Positions 22,864 to 32,333 of a stretch of 64,000 nt of DNA are shown here, piece by piece. The stretch is from NCBI GenBank assembly GCA_038025085.1, contig CM076146.1, positions 13,816,501-13,880,500 of the forward strand. Direction: 5' to 3'. Every line of letters starts with the position of its first letter. The first letter of the stretch is position 1. Source of the DNA: Tetragonia tetragonoides. Taxonomy: Eukaryota; Streptophyta; Magnoliopsida; Caryophyllales; Aizoaceae. The notes beneath the pieces are model-generated. The model worked only from the letters and a program-made list of their open reading frames with translations. It was not told the origin of the DNA and did not search any database. The position numbers were made by a program, and so were the translations under genes.

Positions 22864-23215
22864 TTGGTTACCCGCAAGAGCTAGAGGAATCGAGTCTGAG
22901 TCCCCAAGTTTTGTCGAGTTAGGGTCCTAGATAAATCATTAGGTTGAGTCTTGAATAGGAGGTGTTCCCCTTTTTACTTTCCTTCTAAGTCTAGTTTCTT
23001 TTTTACGGGTATTAGAGACCCTCTTCTCTAAAGTCATGTGTGCTTATCTCTTTTTGCAAATTAATAAAAAGTCCTCTTGCTCATTTCTTTCTTTGTTTAG
23101 CTATTGATAAATCCAATGAATACAAAGTTGCACAAATCATTAACTAATCAATTTAAGCAATGTAAGTAAACTTCGCAAAGCAAGAATGCAGATTTTCACT
23201 TTTACAGGAATTTGA
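22864..23215 (+). other. Spacer where protease, RT and RNase H are missing
   Basis: Only 352 bp separate gag from the integrase region, where about 2.5 kb of pol is expected. No protease DTG, RT YxDD or RNase H motif is present. TTTTTACAG at 23203-23211 resembles a 3' splice site, so part of this spacer could be a gag-pol intron as in some Tat elements (inference). Confidence 0.6.
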
Positions 23216-24565
23216 GTGGCTGAACTCTCTCAAGAATGCCGCTCCACAAGAAGAAGCAAGCCAACCTTTTACAACAACCTCGACACAGAGATGACTTTGG
23301 CTCCAACCGAAGAGGATCCTTGGTACCAAGACGTCTTCAACTATATCACCAAAGGAATATACCCTCAAGATGCACCACTAAGAGCTCAAAGGGCTATCCG
23401 TCTCTTAGCGGCGCAATACATAGAATACAAGGGGGTTCTGTACGAAATATCCTACAACGGGGTCAACCTCAGATGCGTGAACTCCGAAGAAGCCGCAAAG
23501 ATTATGGACGAGGTACACAATGGTGTGTGCGGGCCACACATGAATGGTCGAATGCTTTCTAGAAAGATCCTACGGTTGGGATATTATTGGACCACTATGA
23601 AAAGGGATTGCTACGACTTTGTCAAGAAGTGCAATAAATGTCAGATATATGTCAACCTGCAGCATATGCCACCCTCAATGCTCCACAATTTCACATCCCC
23701 TTGGCCATTTTCCGCATGGGGAATAAATATCATTGTTAAGATCACCTCAAAGGGCTCGGGAGAAGATGAATACATCCTAGTAGCCATAGACTATTTTACC
23801 AAATGGGTCGAAACCCAATCCTATGCCGTCCTTACCTCCAAACAAGTGTCCAAATTCATAAAGAACAACATCATTTGCCGATACGGTGTTCCGCATGAAA
23901 TCATCAGTGACCATGGATCCCACTTCAAAGCCGAGACAACCACCCTCTTCAAGAACTACAAAATCCAGCACCACAAATCATCCCCTTACCGTCCCCAAAC
24001 CAATGGCGCAGTAGAAGCCGCCAACAATAACCTCAAGACTATCATTGAAAAGATGATAGAAAACTACAAAGATTGGCCCATCAAACTCCCGTTTGCCCTT
24101 TGGGGATATAGGACATCCATAAGATCCTCTATAGGAGCAACACCTTATTCCCTAGTCTACGGAATGGAAGCAGTTCTACCCATAGAAGTCCAACTACCTT
24201 CCATGCGGATAGCCCTAGAGGGTGAAATTCCCGAAACCCAATGGTTACAAGCCCGCTACGAAGAGCTCATGTTCACGGATGAAAAACGCCTACGGGCCCT
24301 AGACCATTCCCACATGTACTAGCAACGCATGGCAAGAGCATTCAACAAAAAGGTCCGACCTTGGAATTTAAAGGAAGGGGACTTAGTTTGGAAAGAATTA
24401 CGTGGCCCAGTTACCGACCCCAGAGGCAAATTTCGACCAAATTGGTCCGGCCCGTTCATCATCAAAGACATTCTGTCAGGAGGCGCAGTCAGACTCATAG
24501 AAATTGATGGCATCGAGTTCAGCCAGCTCACCAATATGAACCAACTGAAGAAGTGCTACGTCTAA
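23216..24565 (+). pseudogene. Integrase, one in-frame stop
   Basis: Integrase inserts the element's cDNA into host DNA. The frame includes the end of the linker (DPWYQDVFNYITKGIYP), an HHCC zinc-binding region (HNGVCGPHMNGRMLSRKI, then CYDFVKKCNKCQ) and the D,D-35-E core. The core reads as AIDYFTKWVE with the first Asp, IISDHGSHFKAE with the second, and NGAVEAANNNLK with the Glu. The C-terminal part (WNLKEGDLVWKEL, GKFRPNWSGPFII) follows a TAG at 24320-24322. All catalytic residues look intact. No chromodomain is seen, fitting a non-chromovirus lineage. It is the only enzymatic part of pol retained. Confidence 0.9.
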
Positions 24566-24854
24566 AAAAAAAAAAGAAAAATTCCAAAAATTAAAAAAAA
24601 AGAGACATACACAATTGAACGAACTACGCTGGCCTGATTCCACACTGGATACGTAGGTAACCCTTTGAAGGGGCCCGACCAAAATCAATCCAAAATTCCT
24701 TTCAACTCATTCAAAAATGGATAATCTTTATTCAAACTGAACGAATAAGCTTACATTGCAAAAATTCTTAACTCATTAAGGTTACAAACAAAAAATAATC
24801 AATGCAACTATGAGGGTTTAAGCTAAACAAATTCCTATTATTATTTTCTTTAAA
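24566..24854 (+). other. Post-pol region
   Basis: An A-rich tract is followed by GAACTACGCTGGCCTGATTC and GGATACGTAGGTAACC (24620-24665), words I associate with the region just after pol in Tat-type elements. No ORF was found. Confidence 0.5.
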
Positions 24855-26284
24855 TTAGACTTGCTTTCCTAGAAAACTACTTTTATCCTTCTTCCCTTTA
24901 GAAGGCTTCGTTGAAGAGTTCTTCTTTGAAGGACCCTGACTTGAGGATGACCTGTGATCGCTTCCTTGAGCTGGGGGCTTGCCTCTTTTCAGTACATGAT
25001 AGCCTCCCATTTGAGGCCCTTCCTTTCTTTTCTTACTTCCTGTTTTTGAGTCATACTTAGGCTTTAGCTGGTCCCACTCCTCATAACGAAGGGCTCGTCT
25101 CGCTTCTCCATCACCGCAGGAAAGCCAGTTCAGATAGGTCTCAGAAACTTGAGTTGGGGCAATCACTCGAGGTACAGTCCAGCAGTCCCGGTTACGCCAA
25201 TACTTTCCCCAATCCGTAGAAAACTCAGTGGTTAAAGCTACGATAGTTGGTCTCGTAGTTTCCTGACGAGGAATAACCTGCTTCAACCCATATTGCCTCA
25301 TCACCCTAGAAGGGAAGAAGAAAGTAGCCCTGTACAAACCCAGTATGGTAGTATGAGGAACCAAATTATTACAAGCCACTAAGGAGGTCAATCTCCACCA
25401 GGACACATGACAATGGATAACAGGTCCCGCATGGAAAAAGGCGTCCCATTCAGCAAGGGACTTTTCAGAATATAGCCTTTTCCTAACCAAGAAGCTGGCG
25501 ACGGTATAGGTTTTCTTTGACCAAGCCCGAGGACACAAGCTATCATATTATCTGGCGACTCTATTAACCTCAGATGCTCACATAACCAAATTTGAAGCAG
25601 CAGAGGGCTGCCAGAAAAAGCTTCATGAGGAGAAATTTTCAACCTGTCGAGCCCAATAATAGTTTCCCCTACAACCAGATGCAAAAGAGAATGGCCTTCA
25701 ACCATGTGATTAACCACTCGCAACAACGAGGCTCTACCCAAGTTAGGCGATTCTGCATTAGCAAACAATAGGCGGTTTAACAGGCAAAGTACAAAAGCCT
25801 GACGGCGACAACGCTTGAATATTGCATTCTTTTCAGAAGAAATAGCAAACTTTTCACAGAGTTGAATCAAGTCCACATCGACAACAAGAACCATGCTTTT
25901 GGCTTCTGCAGATGGCAAACCCAAGGATTTCTTGTACTGATCCCTAAAACCATCTCTCACATAAGGCATAGCTGGGGGAAGAACATCAGGCATATTATTG
26001 ATCGCAGCAAATTCTTCAACTAAAGGGCATAATTCAGAGTTACCAAAACGGAAGACATGCAAATCGGGGTCCCAATAATTCAAAGCGGATCGAAGAAGGG
26101 GCCACAATATTTTTGTTGGTCTTAAGGTCAGCAAGGTAGAAACATGGAATGGAGCCAATTCAAGTTTGTCTTCTACGGTCAGATTTTTGCACCAGGCATC
26201 GAACAGGTTTTCAAAAGATTTCACCATGGTAGAAATTTTGGGAAATTTGAGAGAGCTAAGGTCAGAAAATTGATACAACATCAA
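24855..26284 (-). pseudogene. Antisense ORF 1, DUF7745-like, frameshifted
   Basis: A protein coded on the strand opposite to gag-pol; its function is unknown. The N-terminal part contains ALNYWDPDLHVFRFGNSELCP and VEEFAAINNMP, the pattern of the plant DUF7745 family found in antisense genes of Tat-type retrotransposons. A frame change near 25545 moves the reading to the second half: KSLAEWDAFFHAG, VACNNLVPHTTILGLYRATFFFPSRVMRQYG, then a lysine/serine-rich basic tail ending at 24855. The ATG at 26227 (ACCATGG context) is the better start because a reverse TATAAATA lies only 16 bp upstream of the first ATG at 26284. It has its own GC-rich palindromic block upstream. Confidence 0.75.
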
Positions 26285-26299
26285 GTATCCCGTAAATCC

Positions 26300-26455
26300 T
26301 ATTTATAGGCAAAAACGCGGGCCAAAGAAGTCAGAAATCCAAAAAAAAGCCCAAACCAGAGCCGTCAGTGGCCCTGGTCAGCGCCGCTAGCGGCCTTATC
26401 CTGCAGCCCAGAGCCACTAGCGGCCCAGCCCAGAGCCACTAGCGGCCCTAACCCT
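26300..26455 (-). promoter_or_regulatory. Promoter-like module of antisense ORF 1
   Basis: On the minus strand TATAAATA (26307-26300) is preceded, 58-150 bp upstream, by four copies of the GCC(G/A)CTAGCGGC-type motif (26383, 26411, 26436 and a degenerate one near 26361). The LTR promoters have the same arrangement of a GC-rich palindromic block plus TATAAATA. Function is inferred from this likeness. Confidence 0.5.
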
Positions 26456-26841
26456 GGCCCGGTCCGATTTTTCCTCTCCCTCCAGCTCGCTCCCTTGATC
26501 CGGTCTGCCCGATTTAAGCCCAGTTTTGATACGCGCGCTGAATTACAAAGCCCGAGACTCACTTAGTTTTATCTTTTTTTCAATTTTTCTTTTTTTTTAA
26601 AATTATTTTTCCATTTTTTTTAGTGGGTATAATATGTATAATTTTTGTGGATTCTTGCAAACTTTTACCCTTTTCTTGATTTTATTCCCTAAATAGTGAC
26701 TTTTTCCTACTGCATAACACATTGCACACTTAGAGATCAGACGGGCATAGTCGAGTCATCATATCATACATATCATAAAAATGCATAAAAACAGGAGTTC
26801 AAAATCTCAAGATCAATGTCTACAAGGAAATCCAACATCGC
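26456..26841. other. Spacer between the two antisense genes
   Basis: T-rich (26567-26620) and otherwise featureless. It lies upstream of antisense ORF 1 and downstream of the stop of the second antisense gene. Confidence 0.4.
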
Positions 26842-29601
26842 TCAGCCAGAGTCGTCACCACCGTTGCTGTCAGCCTCATCATCAACGGACAGCCCCTTAC
26901 CATAGTTCCCAGTCGAATAATGGAGAGAAGAACTATAAATGGGCCTGCTGTTGTCGGGCCTCATGTCCCGCCTATCATATGCTGGTGCGCGCATAGGGGT
27001 ACCTGCCGGAAACCCCGCGGTAAAGAAACTCTCTGTGACCTGACTAGCGAAATCCATAGCCATATCCTGATGCGAAGGCCCAGTATCAGGCACATCCCAT
27101 CCAGGGGCGTTCGCCCAACCTCCAGTCGTGGGGGTAACAATGGGCCTGCTATCAAGAGAAGGCTGAAAACCCATAGGGGAGAACATCTCAGGAATGTACG
27201 GCACAGAAGGTCCAGGCGCCTCATCAACAGGAGGCCTAGTCACAGCTACGGGAGGTGAACGAGCAACAGACGGTCTGCTCACCGAAGAGGCCCTCGCAGC
27301 AGAAGAATGTCGAGGTCCCACTGAAGACGAAGACTGGGACATCTGCAGATAATCAAAGTTGAGATGTTAAGTTAAGCACTTCACTTAGCTAAACAAAAGA
27401 TAAAAGTCTACTTACATCAACGGTCTTGGACCGAGAACTCTTCCCCTTGCCCATTACTCGACCATAGCCTTTCTTCAGCAGGTGAATGAGCTTGAAGATC
27501 TGAGAGGTCTGCTCCCGGTTCAACTACAAAAAAAGAGAGAGCCACGACATAGAGTTAGCACTCAAAAGCAAACACAAACACAAGAAGGGATAAAAAGGAG
27601 CTCACCCCGTACAACCCTCAGGCAAGGGCAAGCCCTCCACAGCCTCTCCGTTAGCCATATGAAGGGGGAACTCCTCCACTATGCGTCCCCCACTCTCCCC
27701 GATGTACCTCACCTCATTGGTCGGCAAGGTCACGCTTGGGGGCTGACCCCGAGGAACTCTAGAATGAGACCTCCTAGGGCCCTGAGGAGCTAGACGATAT
27801 GCCTGCGAGACACAAGAAGTCAGTATATCACACATACAGCTGAAAAGAGTAGATAAGTTTCTTACCTCAGAAGTAAGGTCCGGCATCAAACGATCCAAGC
27901 AGTAAGCCAGGTACACAGCCGTGCGGTCCAAGCCAACAACCTCCGGCATAAGAAACTCCGTGGCCGCCATACCACGGATCACGACTCCCAAGTCCCGCAC
28001 ACTCAGACCACGCAACTAAAACATGGTCAAAGGAGGATCCTCCGGAACCAGGTGACTACCCAGGGAAGGATAGACCAGCCGAGTCAAGCGGTCCTCCAAG
28101 TACCATACAAAGCCAAATGGCCCCTCAAAGACCACCCGCAGAGAAGACACTCTAAAGGACTCCAGGGTAATATGGGGTGGAACCCCAGGAATACCATGAA
28201 AAGCGGACCATGACACCTGCAGGTTACCAGTTCAAAAGGTCATTCACATCAAATGAACCAAAAAAAAGCACAAGTCAACAACAACATACCATGGATGCGG
28301 CAAGGCTCTCGAAGATGGCCCGAAAATGCTCCAGAGAGGTAAACGAGTGGTTATCCCTACCAATCCACCGTGAACCTAATGGGAACATCCTCAAAACAGG
28401 ACGGTGAGGACCGAAAGCCGGAAAATACTCAAAGAACCATAGCTGCCATACAAGCAAACAAAAAGGATGATTTCCACATTCAAAAGCATAGGCAAAAAAA
28501 GAAAAGAGAGAGTGAAGTATGAGAGCCTACTTCCAGTATCCTCCATGGGCCCGAGATAGATGCCCTCTCACTCGTCTCCTTAGGCCTACAAGCCCAGCGA
28601 CACCATCTCACCAAGGAAGCATACGCGGAAGCACCGAAATTGTACTCATGGACCTTGGTCAAATCCTCTAAACATGCCAGGAAACCGACTTGACATACGC
28701 TCTTCTTCTGAGCAAAGATGGTCGACCCCAGCAAGCAAACCAGGAAAATATGGGCCCTCTACTCCTCAGTAAGCCCCTGCTCCGCTAAGGCCCCCCACAA
28801 CCGCACCAAAGAGACCCGATCCTTATCAAAGTGGGCAGACACATGCCCATATAGCTCAAGCAAACTGCCACTCTGTCGCCAATAGCTCGCGTCATACCGA
28901 ATACAACGCCCTCTAAAGGATAGCACCGTCAGCACAGCAAACTGATAAGGGGTGGGGAACATCTCTCCTACAGGCGTGTGGAAAGTGTTTGTGGAATCCC
29001 AAAACCTCTCCAATAGCCCCCTAGCAATGATCCTAGAATCCCCCGAGTGACAAGCAGGGATAACAGTCAGGAAATGGTCAAGACCTGAGCCCAATACCAA
29101 GTTTCTAGCCCCCACGGAAAAGGTCTCCATCATCATAGCCCAATGGGAGGTAGCCCAATGAGCTTGCAACAAAAATCCAACACCCTAGCAAACAAACAAA
29201 TTATCCACAACACCCCAGATATACTACAGATGCAGCTAAAATAATTCTACACAAATTATATGCAGCTGAAAACCAATCCAGGACAAGTCCCAATTTGTTC
29301 GTGTGCCGAAGCACTAACAGTTTCAATATTCAGTTCAAATATACTGAACATAAAAAAAGAAAGTCAGAAAACATACCAGCTCCAAGTTAGACAGATGACT
29401 CTTCCTATTCGGTAATAGAACACTGTGGTTCCAAACCCCAACCGGGCGCCAGTCCAGCCGCATGAAAGAATCCTGGTACAACCCAGCTCCATCCGCATGA
29501 CTAGACGAAGGTGCACTAGTAGAAGGTAGCCCAGTGCGGAAAAGGCTCCGGTCATACTCCTCCTCACTCATGGGACGTTTTTCCTTATCCGCGGGAACCA
29601 T
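26842..29601 (-). pseudogene. Antisense gene 2: plant mobile domain (MAIN-like) protein, seven exons, nonsense-mutated
   Basis: Plant mobile domain (aminotransferase-like, PMD) proteins occur both as host proteins of the MAIN group and inside transposable elements; their biochemical role is unclear. Seven exons with GT-AG borders fit: 29601-29377, 29184-28531, 28442-28290, 28216-27866, 27802-27606, 27523-27416 and 27342-26842. PMD motifs appear in order: WATSHWAMMMETF, FHTPVGEMFPTPYQFAVL (family form FxLPxGExTxTLxDVA), RWCRWACRP, WFFEYFPAFGPHRP, RVVFEGPFGFVWYLEDRL and MAATEFLMPEVVGLDRT. The last exon is Ser/Pro-rich and ends with an acidic tail. TAG stops interrupt exon 2 (28759-28761) and exon 4 (28016-28018), in both cases with homologous sequence continuing in frame. 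The phase at the exon 5/6 junction does not fit the best donor. Introns on the minus strand exclude a simple gag-pol fragment. Confidence 0.8.
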
Positions 29602-29879
29602 GGGAATACAATGAAGATTTCTCTCTCTAAAAGTGGGAAATTTAAAGTTTCAGATTCGCAAAGTACAGGCACCCATTCAATAATGCAACCCAAAATTCAG
29701 CAACTAGGCGGAAAAATAAGCAAGTTCAAGAAAAAAACCAAAGAATTCGGTCAAGAATCGACTTGCCTCAAGCAAAGTGGAGCACTCAACAATGGAGGAA
29801 GCTCGAAAATTTTTCTCTCGACAATAAAGCTCAGTGAAGAAGAAGAATGCACGCGAATAAAAAAGGAAGCGCCGAAGCG

Positions 29880-29990
29880 CTTTTTACTCGGCTCAAGCTC
29901 AGCGCCGCTAGCGGCGCTGGCCAGAGCCGCTAGCGTCCTTCATCAAAGGCCCAGCGGCGCGGGCCTGGGCCGCTAGCGGCCCTGCAGACC
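29880..29990. promoter_or_regulatory. GC-rich palindromic block upstream of antisense gene 2
   Basis: Contains GCCGCTAGCGGC at 29905, GCCGCTAGCG at 29926 and GCCGCTAGCGGC at 29969, plus related CAGCGGCGC words. It sits about 280-390 bp upstream of the start codon of antisense gene 2. Unlike the other copies, no TATAAATA box is seen between block and gene; an AT-rich word at 29853-29867 is the nearest candidate. Confidence 0.45.
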
Positions 29991-30299
29991 TGCACACACG
30001 GGCCCACTTGCTGTCCCACGGCCCCTTTTTCCAGTCCAAAGTTCGTTACTTCAGTTCGTTTGTGGCAAATATCAGTACCAAGCGCACGGGAGAAAAGTAC
30101 TCCAGCCCACAAATTCAAATTCGACGGTTGGCCCATTTTACGGTACCAACAATTTCAGGTAAAACTAGCCCTTTTATTTTTGCAGGTCCCAGATACTGAA
30201 ACTCGGATCTACACTACAACAACTCTTACCGCTCAAACTGCCCAGATTATTTTTAAAGCCCGGAAATTCTATCGGCCTTACTAAACAACTCAAAATTAC
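29991..30299 (+). other. 3' region of the Tat-like element; no gene seen
   Basis: Between the palindromic block and the 66-bp repeats. ORFs here (30008-30199 and 30060-30284) match nothing known. Confidence 0.35.
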
Positions 30300-30610
30300 A
30301 AATTTTTGGGGTTAGTCAATGATCGCTTAAGCTATTGCGGTTAAACAGTCCTATCGCGAGGTCACAAATTTTTGGAGTCAGTCAATGATCGCTTAAGCTA
30401 TTGCGGTTAAACTGTCCCTCTGCGAGGTCACAAATTTTTGGGGTCAGTCAATTATCGCTTAAGCTATTGCGGTTAAACTGTCCCTCTGCGAGGTTACTTA
30501 TTTTGTGTCAGTCAATGATTGCTTAAACTGTTGTGGTTATACTGTCCATTATTTTTTTTATGTTTCAGTCAATGATTGCTTAAGCTATTGCATTTAAGCT
30601 GTTCATATGT
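30300..30610 (+). repeat. 66-bp tandem repeats, about five copies
   Basis: Units starting AAATTTTTGGGGT begin at 30300, 30366 and 30432, exactly 66 bp apart. Two more diverged copies extend to about 30610. The core is GTCAGTCAATGATCGCTTAA followed by GCTATTGCGGTTAAACTGTC. Tandem repeats between the last ORF and the 3' LTR are a known habit of Tat-type elements and can seed satellites. Confidence 0.9.
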
Positions 30611-31033
30611 CCTAATCATTTTTTTACAGCCGTTATTTTTAATCGCGCTGTCTGGTTGACCTTTTCGTTTCTCGTAGAGGGACGGGATCTCGACACCCGC
30701 CGAGCGGTGTTTAGTCACTGTTTATCGAAGCACTCCACATTGATCATTCTCAAAGTATTACTATCTTTTTCATTCACTCTGAATACAGGTCCCCAACAGA
30801 CGTTTAGACCATCTACGAGCGGTGTTCTATCCTGCTACCATAACCTGTATTTTCTCTTGTGTTCACAGAGATGAAATCTTAGCACGCTACGAGCATGTCC
30901 CAACCCAGGTTTGTCTTCATATGCATAGATACTGTACACTCTCACACACCGTGTGCACATCAGCATCCTGCATGTCGCCTTCGGAATACTTTGATCTTCG
31001 CTTTTACTCAAGCTCGATCAAAGTGGGGGCTTC
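30611..31033 (+). other. 3' untranslated region with polypurine tract
   Basis: No gene. CAAAGTGGGGGC at 31019-31030, just before the 3' LTR, is the probable polypurine tract that primes plus-strand DNA synthesis. Confidence 0.6.
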
Positions 31034-32328
31034 TGTAGACGCCAAAAAAGCGCCTTCAGATTTCTCCGCAAAAGCCCGATGATGAAAGGAGTAATTTATA
31101 AACTTGAACTGCTATTTTTGCTTTAATAGTTAAGATAAGGTCTCAGGTTTTTCCTCCAAACACTCCTTTATTCCCATCCCATTCAAAAGCCCCGTTCAAG
31201 AGCTTTCCAACAACATGTCTCATGCCTCTTTCCGACTCCTGGTCGCCAAGTTGCGATTTAGGGGTAAAACCGTCTTTTACCGTTTAGGGGTAAAACGGTC
31301 TTTTCACATTTTTCGGAATATTTAAATTCCTCCGGAAAATAAAAATGGACAATGACGACATCCAGCTGGCAGCTGACAGCCGTCAGCGGCCCTGGGATTC
31401 CGCTAGCGGCGCTGACCATATTCCCAGGACCGCTAGCGGCGCTGACCCTGCTTCTGGCCCGACTCATTTTTCAAGCTCAATTCGACTTTCAGCTCATTTT
31501 CGGCCTTCAAACCCTACTCCTCCACGCCTATAAATACAACCCTCCACCTTCAGTTCAAAACACACAGTCTACAGTTGACACCCTCTATTCTCAGTAGTAT
31601 TGACTCTGAGCTTCCCCCTCTTTCTTCCAAACTTGAGATCTATTTTTACTATTCTTGTCAAATATAGCCTACAGTTCCGGTACAAATTCCTGAGGGCTCA
31701 AATTAAATTAATTGCCTAATTGTTTATTTTCTAGTAGTCATATTGTAGATATCATGCTAAGTAACGTTTTTATTGCTTCCTAAATATTGTCTGTATAGTC
31801 GTTGTGCTGCCCAACTTGTCAAATCGAATGCATGTCTAAATAAGTGTTAAAAATAAATGTTGTGATGCTTGTAATGAACCAATTAATAGTCTAAGTCTAG
31901 GCTGTTAATCCGGTTTTGCATGAGAATTATGTCTTTAAATTATTAAGCAAACTTGAGTTAGTAGAGGCCGTCATAATACGGGCGAGTTAGGTGCCTAACA
32001 CCTTCCCACCTCGTACCTTCTCCCCCCAACCCTTTATTCTTGGGTACTTATATGTTCTATATAAGAAGGAGTCTTTCTAAAAACATGATTAGTTCACTTT
32101 TCGCGCTATTGGTTTGTCCCTTCGGTTTGTCCCTTTGATAAAACGCCGATAGCAGTTTTGTGGCCTCTTTCATGGTTTTTATTCAATTCATGTCTTTACA
32201 AATCCTTTCTAACTCGATGGTCCCTTGAACTTATCTAAACCCCTAACTTACAAATTTTCTATAAGGACACACTCCTTGGAAACCAATACACAATATAAAG
32301 GATTGGATGAAAATCCTGGGTCCTTACA
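31034..32328 (+). repeat. 3' LTR (1295 bp)
   Basis: Starts TGTAGACGCC and ends TCCTTACA, with TATAAATA at 31529-31536. Compared with the 5' LTR it has an extra copy of the CCGCTAGCGGCGCTGACC unit (31390-31450) and only scattered substitutions elsewhere. Confidence 0.9.
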
Positions 32329-32333
32329 GCGAC
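32329..32333. repeat. Right target-site duplication (GCGAC)
   Basis: Pairs with GCAAC at 18854-18858. The LINE RT frame continues directly after it, which supports the assignment. Confidence 0.75.

Larger units (their letters stand above)
18859..32328 (+). mobile_element. Tat-like Ty3/gypsy LTR retrotransposon, 13.5 kb, pol-deleted
   Basis: It has LTRs beginning TGTAGACG and ending CCTTACA, a PBS one base after the 5' LTR, a polypurine tract before the 3' LTR and 5-bp target duplications. Its order is 5' LTR, long leader, gag, integrase, long 3' region with two antisense genes, tandem repeats, 3' LTR. Protease, reverse transcriptase and RNase H are absent. Gag and integrase sequence, the TGGCGGCTC-type PBS and the antisense extra genes point to the Tat (Ogre/Retand-like) group. 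The lineage call is from family knowledge and not from a tree. It is non-autonomous as it stands. Confidence 0.85.

Noticed and set aside
23236..23562. 108-codon ORF overlapping the integrase start
   Set aside because: Alternative frame of the integrase region with basic low-complexity composition; integrase motifs lie in the other frame.
26920..27258. 112-codon plus-strand ORF opposite antisense gene 2
   Set aside because: Shadow of exon 7 of the plant-mobile-domain gene; Arg/Pro-rich composition comes from the reverse of its Ser/Pro-rich code.
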